Shown here: piece by piece, positions 50,935-64,000 of the stretch
How the letters are laid out: each line of letters begins with the position of its first letter
How positions within the stretch are numbered: the first letter of the stretch is position 1
NCBI GenBank assembly: GCA_037176845.1
Contig: JAYKXP010000002.1
Coordinates: forward strand, 1,086,001-1,150,000
Length of the DNA stretch: 64,000 bases
From: Paramarasmius palmivorus
Taxonomy: Eukaryota > Basidiomycota > Agaricomycetes > Agaricales > Marasmiaceae
Direction: 5' to 3'
The notes under the pieces: generated by a model
The model's database searches: none
Told to the model about the DNA's origin: nothing
What the model saw: the letters and a program-made list of their open reading frames with translations, nothing else
Position numbers and translations under genes: made by a program

Positions 50935-52927
50935 ATGGTCCCAGCAAGCGACTACGCCCTCCTCTATACATCGCTTTTCGTGGCAATCCTAGCTGCCCTT
51001 ACTCTCCATAGATCTCGCTCTTCGTCGAAGCTACCACTAGCCCCAGGCCCACGGGGTCTCCCGCTAATTGGGAATATATTGCAAGTGCCGACAGTCAAGA
51101 CTTGGCTCTATTTTGAGAAATTAGCCAGTCGTTATGGTACGGGGCTCGAGAATCTGCTTACCCGTTGCTCAAGTGTTTTAGGTCCTATCTTCAGGCTTAA
51201 TCTAGCTGGAAATGAAGTCCTGGTTCTCAATAGTCCAGAGGACGCGGAAGAACTGGTACGCGAGCTAAACTTGTATCGTATAACTTGTCTAAAGTATGAT
51301 CACTGAAGCTTGGACGCCGATCCCACAACTATTCTTCTCGTCCACCTTTGATCTATGCTGGAAAATATCAGTCCAAGAACAAGCGACTTGTTCTACTTCC
51401 CTATGGGAAACAGCTGAAGAGTCAACGGGCGGCGTTCGCACAGATGGTTCAGCCCAAAGGTAAGCTCAACACTTTTGGCGCTTCCAAACCTTTGATCATC
51501 GGTTGTTAGCTATTGGGGGCTATGAGTCCATACAAGAACAAGAAGCGGTAAAGTTGCTGTACGACATGTTGGTTCGCCCGCAAGATGCCACCCGTAACAG
51601 TCGAAGGTTTGCTGCATCCATGGTATTCCATCTCAGTTACGGGGGGAAACTCACCGACGACGACGAGTATCTTGATGCGGTGACAGCTGTTCTGAACGGG
51701 TTTGTGCGCGATACCTATCCCGGTAGCCACATGGTAGACTCTTTTCCAACGCTTGACTTGCTGCCGGGACCTCTCGCACCCTGGCGAAAGGAGGCTCTTG
51801 CAAAGCACGAACATGAAATGAAGGAAAGCTCTTCGTCGCTCTTCTTGAAACATTTTGTCCTCATGCCATGAGTAGCTTTATCAGCGGCTTGCTTTACAAG
51901 TTAAGCAACAAATGGATCAAGGCGATATCGGGGTTGAGTGTTTCGCTGCGCGATTATGGGATCAAGCAGGTAAAGGGGATGTTGACCTTGAAGAGTTATC
52001 CTATCGTAAGTTGCAGCTACGATATCCCTAGTACATCTCTTGAAAATCATAGTCGCCGGAAGTGCATTCGAAGCAGGTTTGCTGATTCCGATTCTTTTCC
52101 GGTTTATTTCGTCACTGAAATGGCCAATAGGAACGGACACATCTACTGGAACCATGCAATGGTTCATAATGGCTATGATCCTGTACCCAGCTGCAATGCG
52201 TAAAGCGCAATCTGAGCTAGACCGAGTTTTAGGATCAGATGGCTCATGCATGCCCGGCTTTTCTCACTTCAGTCTTCTCCCCTATTGTGCCGCATTAGTC
52301 AAGGAGGTTTTCAGGTATACTGTTCCTTCTTGCCGTTATCTACTGGGCCTAAAGTGTTCTCAGATGGGCACCCCCTGCTCCGGGGGGCTTCCCACATCTA
52401 TCTGATGCTGACGACTCATACAAGGGCTTCAATATTTCCAAGAAAACGATGGTGATTCCTTGCATATGGTCAATGGCACGTATACTTTATCGCGCGAATG
52501 AAAAAAATCGCTTACCATGTCAATGCAGCATCATAATGAGGCCGAATACCCTGATTCATATTCTTTCATTCCAGACCGTTTTCTCGACAATCAGGACACC
52601 AAACTTGAACCAAGCAACCTCCTGGAGGGGCATTACTCGTTTGGGTTTGGGAGGTTAGCGGTCCGAGATTTTCGATTATATTCATTTATACTGACAACGA
52701 TCCGATCTTTAAGGCGGCAGTGTCCTGGTAAATATCTAGGTGCTAAGTCCATTTGGATTGGCGTAGTGCGCCTCCTCTGGGCATTTGATATCTCCCATCA
52801 AACGGACGCTCAAGGAAATATCCTTGGGGTTGACCCTGACGATTGCACCTCTGGAATGACGTCGTACGTGCCACCCGCAAGCAAACATTTACCGCTACTC
52901 AACACGCAACCACAGCCGGCCAAATGA
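50935..52927 (+). CDS. cytochrome P450 monooxygenase E
   Basis: Starts MVPASDYALLYTSLFVAIL with an N-terminal TM, hinge LPLAPGPRGLPLIGNI, then RYG-PIFRLNLAGNEVLVLNSP. The middle holds RLVLLPYGKQLKSQRAAF, FHLSYGGKLTDDDEYLDAV, FPTLDLLPGPLAPWR and MDQGDIGVECFAARLWDQ. The I-helix is EAG-TDTSTGTMQWFIMAM. The K-helix is LVKEVFRWAPPAPGGFPHLS (ExxR). The heme loop, after an intron, is SFGFGRRQCPGKYLG, followed by RLLWAFDIS. Most junctions agree in phase; the one near 52482-52532 (WSMA to HNEAEYPD) does not and may hide an indel. A longer start at 50878 exists, but 50935 fits the TM better. Confidence 0.87.
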
Positions 52928-53192
52928 CTTTCCTTTCAAGATCACACCACGCTCGGAGAATCACAAGCAGACAATCATGCACCAATGGTCATTGTACCAG
53001 TAGCTCGAATACCTCTCCGAATCTTTGGATTTGGGCATGTCACCCTACAGAGCCACTGCTTTCGTTCTCTGGCCCATGTGAAAGAGCGAATTCAAGTGCT
53101 TCCTTGTATAACAGATTTCACTTTTCGAATTCGGATTCTCAAACATACACCCAAGGCGGAAAAACTACAATAATATACAAGCCCGACAATGC

Positions 53193-54588
53193 TTAAACTA
53201 ACTCATCTTTGATCGAAAGGTCTCCCATCGAGACTTTCTCTCTTATACCTAACTCTGGAGCTAGCAGTTCTCCTGCCATTCCCTTTTCCTCTTCTCTCTT
53301 GCGAAGAACCCTCTTCCATGGATTTCTTTTGTCTGAACCTGTCGCAATGAAAACAATATCGTTCCACACAATAGTTGGCATGTCGTATCTGAGCCAATGC
53401 CACGCGTCGTGCCGCCTGATTATTCGCCATTCGGAGGACAGCGTATATAGGCTCGAAGGCAAGACCAGCGGCAAGAAGCTACAGTGATCCAGAGTTACAG
53501 AAGGCTGAAAGAGGAGGATTGGGGAACCATACCTGACTATAGCCCAGTGGATCGAATTCTTTCCGCGATTCATACGGCTCATCGCGTTCGACTGCGTTCA
53601 TAATCTGGTCGTGTATCCACTGTGCTTGATCTATAGCCCAGATATACAGCGACCCTGACCAAGCGATGTAGGCAATAAGAATAGCGATGAAGAATAACCA
53701 ACGGTGAGACAGTGCAATGACATCCCTAATGAATTATTAATGAGCCGGGCCGTCAATCCAATTCCACGGGGTCGCACGCACCATTGAGCGACAGCACAGT
53801 ATTTCAAAGACAGCCACAACCTCTTCATGAACGAAGCGCCTCGCTTGGGATCCATATGCCTCCTCCATTCCACTATGATATCCCGACGGTGTCGAAGGAA
53901 GTAATGAAGTAGAAAAATGGCAGGATGGGCATGGTATAGACAGAAAGGAAGAACGTGTACGCTTGGGTCACATAGATGTAGTAAAGCCAGGCATGTACAG
54001 TGGGTTTGCACCTCTGTGAACCGTCCTCTGTCTCGGAGGTGAACTTGCCGAAGAAGATCATGAAATCGATTGCGAGCCAAAACAGGATCATGCCTATGGT
54101 CAAGAGACATACCACGACCTTATTGTGTAAACGGTCGTAGAGATGGTTCTTCCGTTTCCTCAAGAATCGGAAAAATGTAGCGTAGAGCAAATAAATTGCG
54201 ACGGGTGAGACGGTGAGGCTGAGTGCTGTGTGAACGTCCGAAACAGACATGTCCCGCTTGGTGATGCCAATTGCGGTACAGATGAGGATGGTGTAAACTT
54301 GGATCATCAAGACATTGACTGATTCTTGTATGCCATGAGAACGAGGAGACCAAGCTATGAGCGACGCGATACAAATATTGGTGATGTAAACTAGAGAAGA
54401 AACATTCTAAGTTGGCTGTGCGATTCTCAACGAAATAACAACGTACTTGATAAACGGACAGCGAATCCCTGAAGTTCAGGTTCCCTGTCTCCTCGTATAG
54501 CGCAGAAAAGATATTGAAGAAGAGGGTCGGAATTTATGATATCATTGAATTCCGAAGAGTTTGGGTTGAAGTCGTCAGAGTCGGACAT
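53193..54588 (-). CDS. hypothetical multipass membrane protein
   Basis: Start at 54588 gives MSDSDDFNPNSSEFND, an acidic soluble head. After an intron the protein has TM segments: NICIASLIAW, VLMIQVYTILICTAIGI, HTALSLTVSPVAIYLLYATFF, a basic loop FLRKRKNHLYDRLHN, VVVCLLTIGMILFWLAIDFMI, WLYYIYVTQAYTFFLSVY, and later WLFFIAILIAYIAWSGSLYIW. The C-terminal part (53582 to 53193) reads TIVWNDIVFIATG and ends in a charged tail. At least three introns. No family was recognised; the pattern of about 6-7 helices and a long tail is seen in uncharacterised agaricomycete proteins. It is convergent with P450 E, with about 265 bp between stops. Confidence 0.6.
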
Positions 54589-54899
54589 GTCGTGAGTGCC
54601 AGGGATACTGTGCAGGGCGATTCAATCGTATATTTAAGGTGGATTATGGACAGCGGCGGTACTGAGACTATTTAAATTGGGTGTGAGGGTCCTCTACGGC
54701 AAGGAGGTGTCGAGGTATGGAGTCTTAGACCCGTCGCTCGTGCTATTATTGGCATCTTCTGCGGGTGAACATGAAAGTGGAACGCGAAGGGTAAATTAAG
54801 CGCCGGCCAGCAGCGCAGCAGGCCTGATAAGTGTGAAACTTTGAAATTCAATCTTGACTGTGGTTTACATACTTTGTCACTTGAGAAAGACATATAAGA
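54589..54899. other. intergenic region, no gene recognised
   Basis: About 310 bp between the start of the membrane-protein gene and the stop of the lysine-rich gene, both on the minus strand. Only short open frames; probably the membrane-protein promoter. Confidence 0.35.
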
Positions 54900-55509
54900 T
54901 TACATAGAGATACATAAGGTGTAGCATGATTTCGTGAAATGTTTAATGGCCGGTCCATCGACCTTGTCCTTGGGATGGTCCTGCTTGGCTTGGGAGTCAA
55001 TACCCTGAGCCTCCCCCTTCTTTTTCTTTTGAGGAGAACCATTCTTCTTTCCATCCCTCTTCTTGATCGACTTTGGCGAGGTTACATGATAAGGCTTAGC
55101 CCTAGATTTAGCTTGCTTCTGTGTCTGGCGTGCGGCCTGTTGTGAATTTTCGGCTGTAGAAGACTGCCTAGTAGCGCGACATTTGCAGCCTCAATTTCTG
55201 TCTGAATGTCGGTGACCGTTTGGAGTACGGAAGGGGCTGGGCGCGACCATTGTCCGTGATCGGGTCCACGGGGCATTTGAGAATATGGAACGTTCCATTG
55301 ATGATACTTCTCGATAGCATCGAGATTGAGCGGCTTCCTGGGAGGCGTGCTACGAATAGGATCGCGTATAGGAACATCCTCCGAGGAAGAGCTGCAGGAT
55401 GAGGTCGACGACTGCGAAGAGATAGAGCCTGAACGGGAGCGACTGTAAAGATAGTTGTAAGCAGACTAGCCTTCGTCAGTGATATCTAACAAACACACCT
55501 ATGAACCAT
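54900..55509 (-). CDS. hypothetical Ser-rich, Lys-rich protein
   Basis: Short first exon (MVH) joins through GTGTGT..TTTACAG to SRSRSGSISSQSSTSSCSSSS. A conserved-looking core follows: IRSTPPRKPLNLDAIEKYHQ, then MPRGPDHGQWSRPAPSVL and DIQTEIEAANVALLG. The last part is basic: QQAARQTQKQAKSRAKPYHV, SIKKRDGKKNGSPQKKKKGE and KDKVDGPAIKHFTKSCYT. The core and the basic tail are in different frames, separated by about one base near 55165-55172, so a frame break is suspected. Composition suggests a nuclear or RNA-associated protein. No family recognised. Confidence 0.5.
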
Positions 55510-56172
55510 AGTGAAAAGGCTGAAAAGTCGAGGTTAACTGACACCAAGAGCAGAAAAGGTGGTTTCTTAATGGTGAGATCCAGGATGCCTCTCAAGACGC
55601 TATATATACCCATCCACAGTTCATGCCACAGTGGCAATTGTATGCAAAAAGCCTCGTAACAAATTGCCACTCCGGCCTCAGGCCATTATTGTTTCTTGTA
55701 CTTATGCTACCACAGCCACAGCGTAAACTCGAGCCACGCCGAGTCGAAATGGCCATTCTGGAGCCTACGATTGACGAAGAAATGTGAGTGATGCTGATAA
55801 GAGCGAGTTAGCGTACCATCCTATGCTTGCTGAAAATGTTCCTTGTCGTCACAGTTGGACTTGCTGCGTCGACCAAGATACTCAACTTAATACTCCAAGG
55901 CCACTTTAGAATTTGCAAGTCGAAAGGTACCTGGCAATATTACCATGTCCCATGGCACGCATTACAAACGGAGGGGCTTGCTCTATCAGTGAACCGAGGC
56001 TCGAAACGATAGAGAAAAATGCTCGTAGCTTGAAGTTGTGAACGCGAACTTCCCACAAGTGAATCGTGTGGTGGTCAACGGTAAAGATATCGGTACCGGG
56101 TATCAACTTTTTTCCCTCCCATAAATAGATTCATCTATCCTATCTATTTCCCAAGTTCCGACGCGCTCCCAT
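55510..56172. other. intergenic region, no gene recognised
   Basis: About 660 bp between divergent genes. A possible tiny plus-strand frame begins at 55704 (MLPQPQRKLEPRRVEM), but no continuation was found. Confidence 0.35.
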
Positions 56173-58208
<2,036 letters not shown>

Positions 58209-58349
58209 TTGCACGAGTCAAAGATAGGAGACATGGTCATGCTTGCTAGTACTGATTGCAACATTGTGCCAATGGCACGCAAGAAGTAAATACATATGAT
58301 ATTGGGGTGATACATTTGACAGGCTAGTGGTATATGTTCAGCACCTGAT

Positions 58350-59578
58350 TTAGGATTTGTCCCAGCCACGCTCCTCTTTCTCGACAAGATCTTTCGCGCA
58401 CGCCAATACAGCATCTTCCAATGAACGCCAGCTGCCACCAAGAAGCTCTTCTTCCAATGCAGTGTCAAACTTGATGACTTCTGCGCCCGGATACATCATG
58501 CGCGGAGCATCTTCTTTGCTGGGTGGATAAGGTCGGTCGGGGTATTTTGAGCGCATGATCTCGGCCACCTGAGCCCAACTCGACAAACCCGCGACAGCGA
58601 GGAGACGCTGGCCTTGGGCTTTCGTTGATGAGAGAGAAGCGACAAATAAATCAGCAACGTCAAGAGAATGCACCCAAACATCTGTCAAGGATTAGGCCAC
58701 CGTGTTCCGCCCGTTTCATATTGAGTGAACGTACTGCTTTTGATTGGGTTCAGACCAGGCTGACGCGGCGGCTTCGCGAAGCAGTCATAAACCTGGCCAA
58801 GACTCTGGTCTTGGCGCGGCGGGGCAGAAAGGCCAGATGGAATGGGACCAAATGCTATGGCGGCAAGGATAGCAGTCAGAGTGAATGAAGGCTGGACTGG
58901 CCGTCAGACATTGTCCAAAGTGGTAGCGATCCAGACACCTACCTTTTGTTCTTCAACGAACTTCCAAGCCGCACGTTCACCCTCTATCTTGGAGCCAATG
59001 TATATGTGGAATCCGATGGCAGGATCGTCCAGATTCTTCACCGCTTCGGGTGTCATTATATTCCAATTATCGCGGGTAACCACTTGCTTTGTGGGATCTT
59101 GTGGACCCATGACGGCGGAACCCAAGGAGCCTAGATAGAGGAAACGTTTCACGGTGGACACCTTGCTAGCGCTGCGCATGATGCTGAGTGTGCCATCGAT
59201 GGAAGGGCCATACTGGAAGTTCAAACGTGAGCAATCACGAATGCATGCAGAATCTCCAGAGACCAATACCTGTTCTTCGGGTTTTTTGGCATCCATAGTG
59301 ACCGGTGAGGCGGTGTGTATGACGGCAGATACACCTTTCAAGGCGTCGTCAAACACTCCTTCCTTCGTTATGTCGCTGCCCACTTCGACCAACTCGAACT
59401 TGGACCCATACTTGGAGAACTGTTCCTTGACGTGGGCTCCTGAAGAGAGGCGACGAACTGTGCCCCTGACTGAATAACCTTTCTCGAGGAGGCGAAGGGT
59501 GATTGAGCTCGCGAGGTGTCCGTTGACTCCGGAAACAAGGACGAGTGCAGGTGGGTTGACGATTGAATCTGAAGACAT
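58350..59578 (-). CDS. NAD(P)-dependent reductase, GRE2/dihydroflavonol-reductase-like SDR
   Basis: Start is MSSDSIVNPPALVLVSGVNG at 59578; an upstream in-frame ATG at 59614 adds a basic MGLKHSKSKRSK. The Rossmann loop is GVNGHLASSITLRLLEKGY, with GTVRR after the second strand, as in NADP-preferring members. VIHTASPVT, an intron, YGPSIDGTLSIMRSAS, RFLYLGSLGSAVMG, and the catalytic YIGSK (YxxxK) follow. The substrate part includes PSFTLTAILAAIAFGP and VWVHSLDVADLFVASL; the end is SLEDAVLACAKDLVEKEERG. Phases agree at the introns I checked. Typical activity: reduction of aldehydes or ketones of the methylglyoxal or cinnamoyl type; the actual substrate is unknown. Convergent with the aminopeptidase gene. 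Confidence 0.88.
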
Positions 59579-60175
59579 CTTGGAGCGTTTCGATTTGCTG
59601 TGCTTCAAGCCCATTGTATGTCCCTTTTAATGGCGAACGTCAGCTAGCATCACTGGTTTTGACCTATTCAGCACGTGTCGTGGGTTGGGCTTTGGGCGAT
59701 GCCTATCTCGTAGAACCGAACCGGCCTGCTTGGAGCCAGCTTAACGCAGTTAGAGAAGCCTTGATGATCAGACATAAGATGAATCAATTTGCGCGGCAAT
59801 TCAGTCAACTTGTTTGAATGAAGGAGATAGAGAAGATGATGGGGGTTGCAAAGTGTAACGTGAGGCCGTGAGAGCGAACCCACATACGCGGCGCACAAAC
59901 AAGCGCAAAATCTACTGGCTTGCCCCATTATTGCATGTGCTTTCCACAGTGACAGCCAACAGGTTACAACTGTATTTCTCTGCCTTTCACGGGAGAAGGA
60001 TGATATGGGGTAAAAAAATGCCGAGGCTGGCGGGCGCAACATCCTGATGGATCCTGACGACAGGCCGCTAATTTTACATGGCTGCATCCCGCGGGGCTCT
60101 AGCAAAATAAAAAGATGTCGGTGCATATATACGCGATGTACTTGACGACGGACGTCGAGAGCCCACAAGTTGAAG
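59579..60175. other. divergent intergenic region
   Basis: About 600 bp between the SDR and GMC oxidoreductase starts. Two promoters expected; a TATATA occurs near 60125-60130, about 45 bp before the GMC start codon. No gene seen. Confidence 0.4.
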
Positions 60176-62824
60176 ATGCGGTATCAACTCTATTCGTGTC
60201 TCTACATTCTTGCGTCGGTCACTGCGATTTCAGCGGTCGAGTTTGACGCAAAGCGATTTGCTGAAACTCGTTTCGATTTTCTTGTGGTTGGAGGTGGAAC
60301 TACAGGCCTGACTATTGCAGCCAAGTAGGTTCATCTAAAGCAACTGGGTCGATTCTTATCTGACAACATGAACAGACTTTCCGAGAACCAGAAGCTGACG
60401 GTCGGCGTTATTGAAGCAGGGGAACGCAAATACGACGACAAAATCCTCATTCCAGGTAGGACTAAACATCAAAATAGCTCTGAAATGACGTTCTAATGTA
60501 CCGTGATCAGCTTTGGCCGGTACAACTTTAGGGGGTAGGAGGTTTCTTTGCGAGTATGAAGAACTACGTACCTGACGAATTTTCAGATCCCGAATACGAT
60601 TGGCTATTGAATTCGACTCCTCAAGCTGCAGTAAATGACCGCGTAATTGAGTTAGCTCGCGGGAAAGTTCTCGGTGGTACCAGTGCTCTGAATTATATGG
60701 GTTACACTCGGTGCGCTTCTTGATATCTGCAATACAAGAGGTGGTTCGCTAACCCATACAGTAGAGCGTCTACCAAGGAATATGACGGTGAGAAGACCGA
60801 CCTTCGAAGTTGTTCTATGCTTAACACTTGCCTTCAGGCTGGGAAGAGCTAGGCAACCCCGGATGGAATGCGGATACAATGTTTCCGTTCATGAAGGCGG
60901 CTGAGAACTGGACAGCACCTACCAATGTCGATTTCGTGGAACCAATACGGCGCTAATAATGATACTACAAACCACGGAACAAATGGAGGACTGCTTACGA
61001 CCCCATATGCCAACTATAGTTCTCTTACGCCTCCGTTCTTCTCAACGCTCGAGAACCTCGGTATACCGTACAACAGGGCATCGGTGTGTAACATTTCTGT
61101 GACAGTTAAAAGCGACAGCTAATTGCCTTCTTAGCACGGTGGGGACTCAGTAGGCTCCTGGTCTGTTACAGCAACCCTAGATGCTCGGAATCGATCACGG
61201 TCATTCGCAGCAAATGTGAGCCATGCGTTTCAATCCTCAAATCCGCAATATCGATGCTCTGCGTAGGCCTTCTACGAGCCCAATGCAGGCCGCAACAACT
61301 TGATTCTACTTACCGGTGCTCAAGCAACAAAGATCCTCTTTTCGGGGAAGAAAGACGGCAGAGGGAAGCTTGAAGCTACCGGAGTGGCCTATGTTGGTCG
61401 TGATAACGCAACTTATCAAGCACACGTGTCGAAGGAGGTGATTCTTCTCAGCAGGTCGGTGAGATCGCATACCTGGCTTTGGGTTTTCATTGACTAGGAT
61501 GTTTCTAGGATCGCTGAAGAATCCTCAACTTCTGGAACTGTCAGGTAGGCTATATCACTATGCCTCCTCTTGTGGCATTGACATCGTGGGATAGGTATCG
61601 GTAACTCGTCTATTCTACGATCTCTAGGGCTAGAGACCCTGGTCGACTTACCAGGTGTCGGAGAAAACCTCCAAGTAAGCCACGTTCTGTATGCCAGTGG
61701 GTGGTCGAACTAAGCCAGCGATACGTAGGACCACCCTGGGGTGAGCGAGAATTTCCAGGCCGTGGATAATGCTACGACATTCGACATACTCAGCGACCCT
61801 GTCGGTGCCAACGAACAGCTTCAGGAGTATATCCAGAACCGTACCGGCATGTATAGTGCATTCTCATCGAGTATCGCATTTATCCCTTGGAGCATGTTTA
61901 TGTCACAAACGGAGATCAACGACTTGCGTAGTGAACTAGACCAAGCTCTTGCATCGGACCCTCGATACAACACAAGTGCTTACCGGCTACAGCGCAAATG
62001 GATCGACGATGATTCAGTTCCTGAGTTAGAGGTCATTCTATTCCCTCGTGAGTCTATCACATTACCAGCTACAAGAAGGATGTTTCAATTTCCATCCCGC
62101 AGGGTCCGCCCTCGCCGTCCCCACAGAAAGTAACGGGAAGTTCTACACGTTCAATGTCCTTTTGATGCACGCTTGGTCGAGAGGCAACGTAAGTTTTATT
62201 TTCTACCAAGAATCGGTTCTTTTGACCATATTTCTATTGTAGGTACATATCACAAGTACCGATGGACTGGCTGCCCCTCGTATTGACATGAGTTATCTCC
62301 AGTCTCCCGCCGACATCGGTATGTCCATATTCAGCTTGCTGTTGTCAACAGTCGGTACATATCCTTCGCAGACGTCAAGGTATTCGTGAAAGCCCTGCGC
62401 TTTGGCCACGCCTTGTCGCAGACAGAGCCTATGTCGTCCTTGACATCTGCCGTCCTTGGGCCGACCTTTGGACGCCACGGATGAGGAGTTGGCAGAGTGG
62501 CTTAGACAAAACCTCGGTACCAACTTCCATTTCGCCGGAACCGCGGCCATGTTACCTCGCCAGGAAGGTGGGGTTGTCGACCCAAATTCAAGGTTTATGG
62601 TACCAGAAACTTGCGGATAGCAGATGCTAGTATCTTCCCGATCGTGAGTCTTTATTCTGAGTTAATAACGGAGCTCGAGTTTTGACAGACACCCAGCATA
62701 TTGGGACACACCCTGTTGCCAGTCTTTACGGGTGAGTCCAATCACTGTTATCACAAACAACACTGACCATTTTTGTCGCAGCATTGGCATCAAGGCAGCT
62801 CAGACAATTCTAAAGCAACATTGA
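60176..62824 (+). CDS. secreted GMC oxidoreductase (aryl-alcohol/glucose-oxidase type) with two frame breaks
   Basis: FAD flavoprotein that oxidises alcohols or sugars and makes H2O2. Signal peptide MRYQLYSCLYILASVTAISA, FAD loop FLVVGGGTTGLTIAAK, GVIEAGERKYDD, then DPEYDWLLNSTPQAA and the GMC signature ARGKVLGGTSALNYMGYTR. Further: YDGWEELGNPGWNADTMFPF, a signature-2 region GSLKNPQLLELSGIGNSS, LVDLPGVGENLQDHPG, and the active-site block NFHFAGTAAMLPR, with His where GMC enzymes have the catalytic base. Ends IGIKAAQTILKQH. Around a dozen introns of 45-60 nt. The frame shifts at 62467-62469 (one T too many) and back near 62584-62586 (one base short), so the catalytic block is in another frame than its neighbours. 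Confidence 0.88.
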
Positions 62825-64000
62825 GGAAGTGCTTGCTGATACCACGATTGTTCTATTGTTCTCAAGTTCTTATTTGCCCATTTTCCTGTAAACATTGGTA
62901 CATTGTACACTTCTGATATACCCCTTCCTCTGGAACTTGTATGGTGCATATGGAAAATCTCAGATGGTGAAGTCAAGGAATTTTGATCTTGCCACCTCGG
63001 AGCTTCAAAGTATTGAGCTTGAGAGCTTTATTTGACTTGCACTGGGTGCATGCACCAATACAATGCGACGAAATATCGATGACATATAGGTATTTTATTG
63101 ACCAGCTTATTGAACACCACTGTGCTGATCAATAAAAAACCTATATACCATCAATATATCATCATGGGTTAGTGGTCCATGCACCCAGTGTTGGCTTCAG
63201 TGCTTCGCAGATCTTTGATTTTCACTGTTTGGTGACGTGAGAACAAAAGACCCACATGATTCCGTTGTTTTGACAGCCGTGTGAAATTTCGGTTTGTTTC
63301 TGAGTGACCGGACGTTTCTGCAACACTTGGCCATTGCCTGCCATTGCATTGTCCGTCGCCTTGGGCGTATGGCAAGCGTATGGTACGTATCCATTCATTA
63401 CATCCTTGTGAATTGAATCGATTCTTTCCCAAGACACAGCATATGAAATATGTGGCACATGAAAACTGGCTCTGCCGGAATCTCCAACATCTTTGACAAT
63501 GGATTTTTCGATGTCAATGACACCTCAAGGCCTCACCCTCGATACGCGTTTCGTGCGCTGTCAAGGATTGGAGGTCGTGCCTCAACTCCCCATATTCGGA
63601 AGAGTGCTACGCCCCAATGCCCTCAGAACACTCCGCGTTCAAGTTGAGGTTCAGCAACCCGAGGTCCACTCAACGCATACACGTACTGTTACGCCTTGGA
63701 TGCTACAATCTCCGACCATTCAATACCCTATCCTGAGTATTGTCTACACCTCACACTGCAAGTGAGTGGCTCCTCTTTTTGGCAAGCCTTAAGTTTAGCT
63801 CAGGAGGCAGTGATACACTCGTGGTAGCGTCATCCTGGCAGAACCGATGGTCATCTCGGCGACTCGAACGTTGGCATTCAACAAAATTCGGGAGGAAAAC
63901 CCCTATCACCAAGAGAATCAGAGATACAATTGGAACAATGATTGATTTTTCATTGCAGTGTTTCCGCCGCGCTCACCACCTACCATTTTAAGACTGATGG
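62825..64000. other. 3' flank and unassigned end of the window
   Basis: Contains the hairpin described separately. Plus-strand frames at 63493-63765 and 63740-63991 might be the start of another gene cut by the window edge, but no domain is recognised. Confidence 0.35.
63067..63163. repeat. 97 bp imperfect inverted repeat (long hairpin)
   Basis: Arms 63067-63106 and 63124-63163 are reverse complements at about 33 of 40 positions; the inner 23 bp match at 21 of 23 (ATATAGGTATTTTATTGACC against its partner). The loop is 17 nt. It lies about 240 bp after the GMC stop. It could be a small MITE relic, a terminator-like structure or a hairpin RNA precursor. Confidence 0.75.

Noticed and set aside
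24416..53000. A complete secondary-metabolite cluster
   Set aside because: No core synthase is visible, so only a possible tailoring block is claimed.

Overview
The window is nuclear DNA from a filamentous basidiomycete, most likely an Agaricomycete. Genes are packed 100-500 bp apart on both strands and cut by many 45-80 nt GT..AG introns. Typical fungal families are present: a Zn2Cys6/Fungal_trans regulator, a DUF6533-type membrane protein, a GMC oxidoreductase, several P450s and a fungal ADAM protease. No rRNA, CRISPR or prokaryotic operon structure is seen. I found about 26 genes or gene remnants by joining exons by eye; intron borders are stated where I could check the phase.

Layout. 1-2.1 kb: the 3' end of one gene, then a small Zn-finger-like protein. 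2.4-5.1 kb: PEX7 (peroxisomal import receptor) head-to-head with a SIRT4-like deacylase. 5.4-9.5 kb: a long Zn2Cys6 transcription factor on the minus strand. 11.3-13.7 kb: a tandem pair of NmrA-like NAD(P)-binding genes, one frame-broken. 13.9-24.2 kb is a conserved block: COX23, an amidase, argininosuccinate lyase, FIS1 head-to-head with the U2AF large subunit, then an uninterrupted intron-less 570-591 aa membrane protein whose C-terminal half looks like bacterial prolipoprotein diacylglyceryl transferase (Lgt).

24.4-38 kb is an oxidative, metabolite-like block: P450, truncated P450 copy, MFS exporter, 2-oxoglutarate oxygenase, a second related P450 and an NAD(P)-binding reductase. 38.9-45.7 kb: an ADAM metalloprotease, a DUF6533-type protein and a salicylate-hydroxylase-like FAD monooxygenase. 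48-53 kb: two divergent P450s of another group. 53-63 kb: a multipass membrane protein, a lysine-rich protein, an M17 leucine aminopeptidase, a GRE2/dihydroflavonol-reductase-like SDR and a secreted GMC oxidoreductase followed by a long hairpin. No PKS, NRPS or terpene cyclase core is visible, so a biosynthetic cluster is only a possibility.

Quality caveat. Many otherwise conserved genes, including housekeeping ones, contain a single-base frame break, usually one extra base and often in a short homopolymer. I read this mainly as consensus error, not biology. PEX7, COX23, FIS1, the transcription factor and the Lgt-like gene read through cleanly. The best candidate for something undescribed is the Lgt-like membrane protein at 22.4-24.2 kb.
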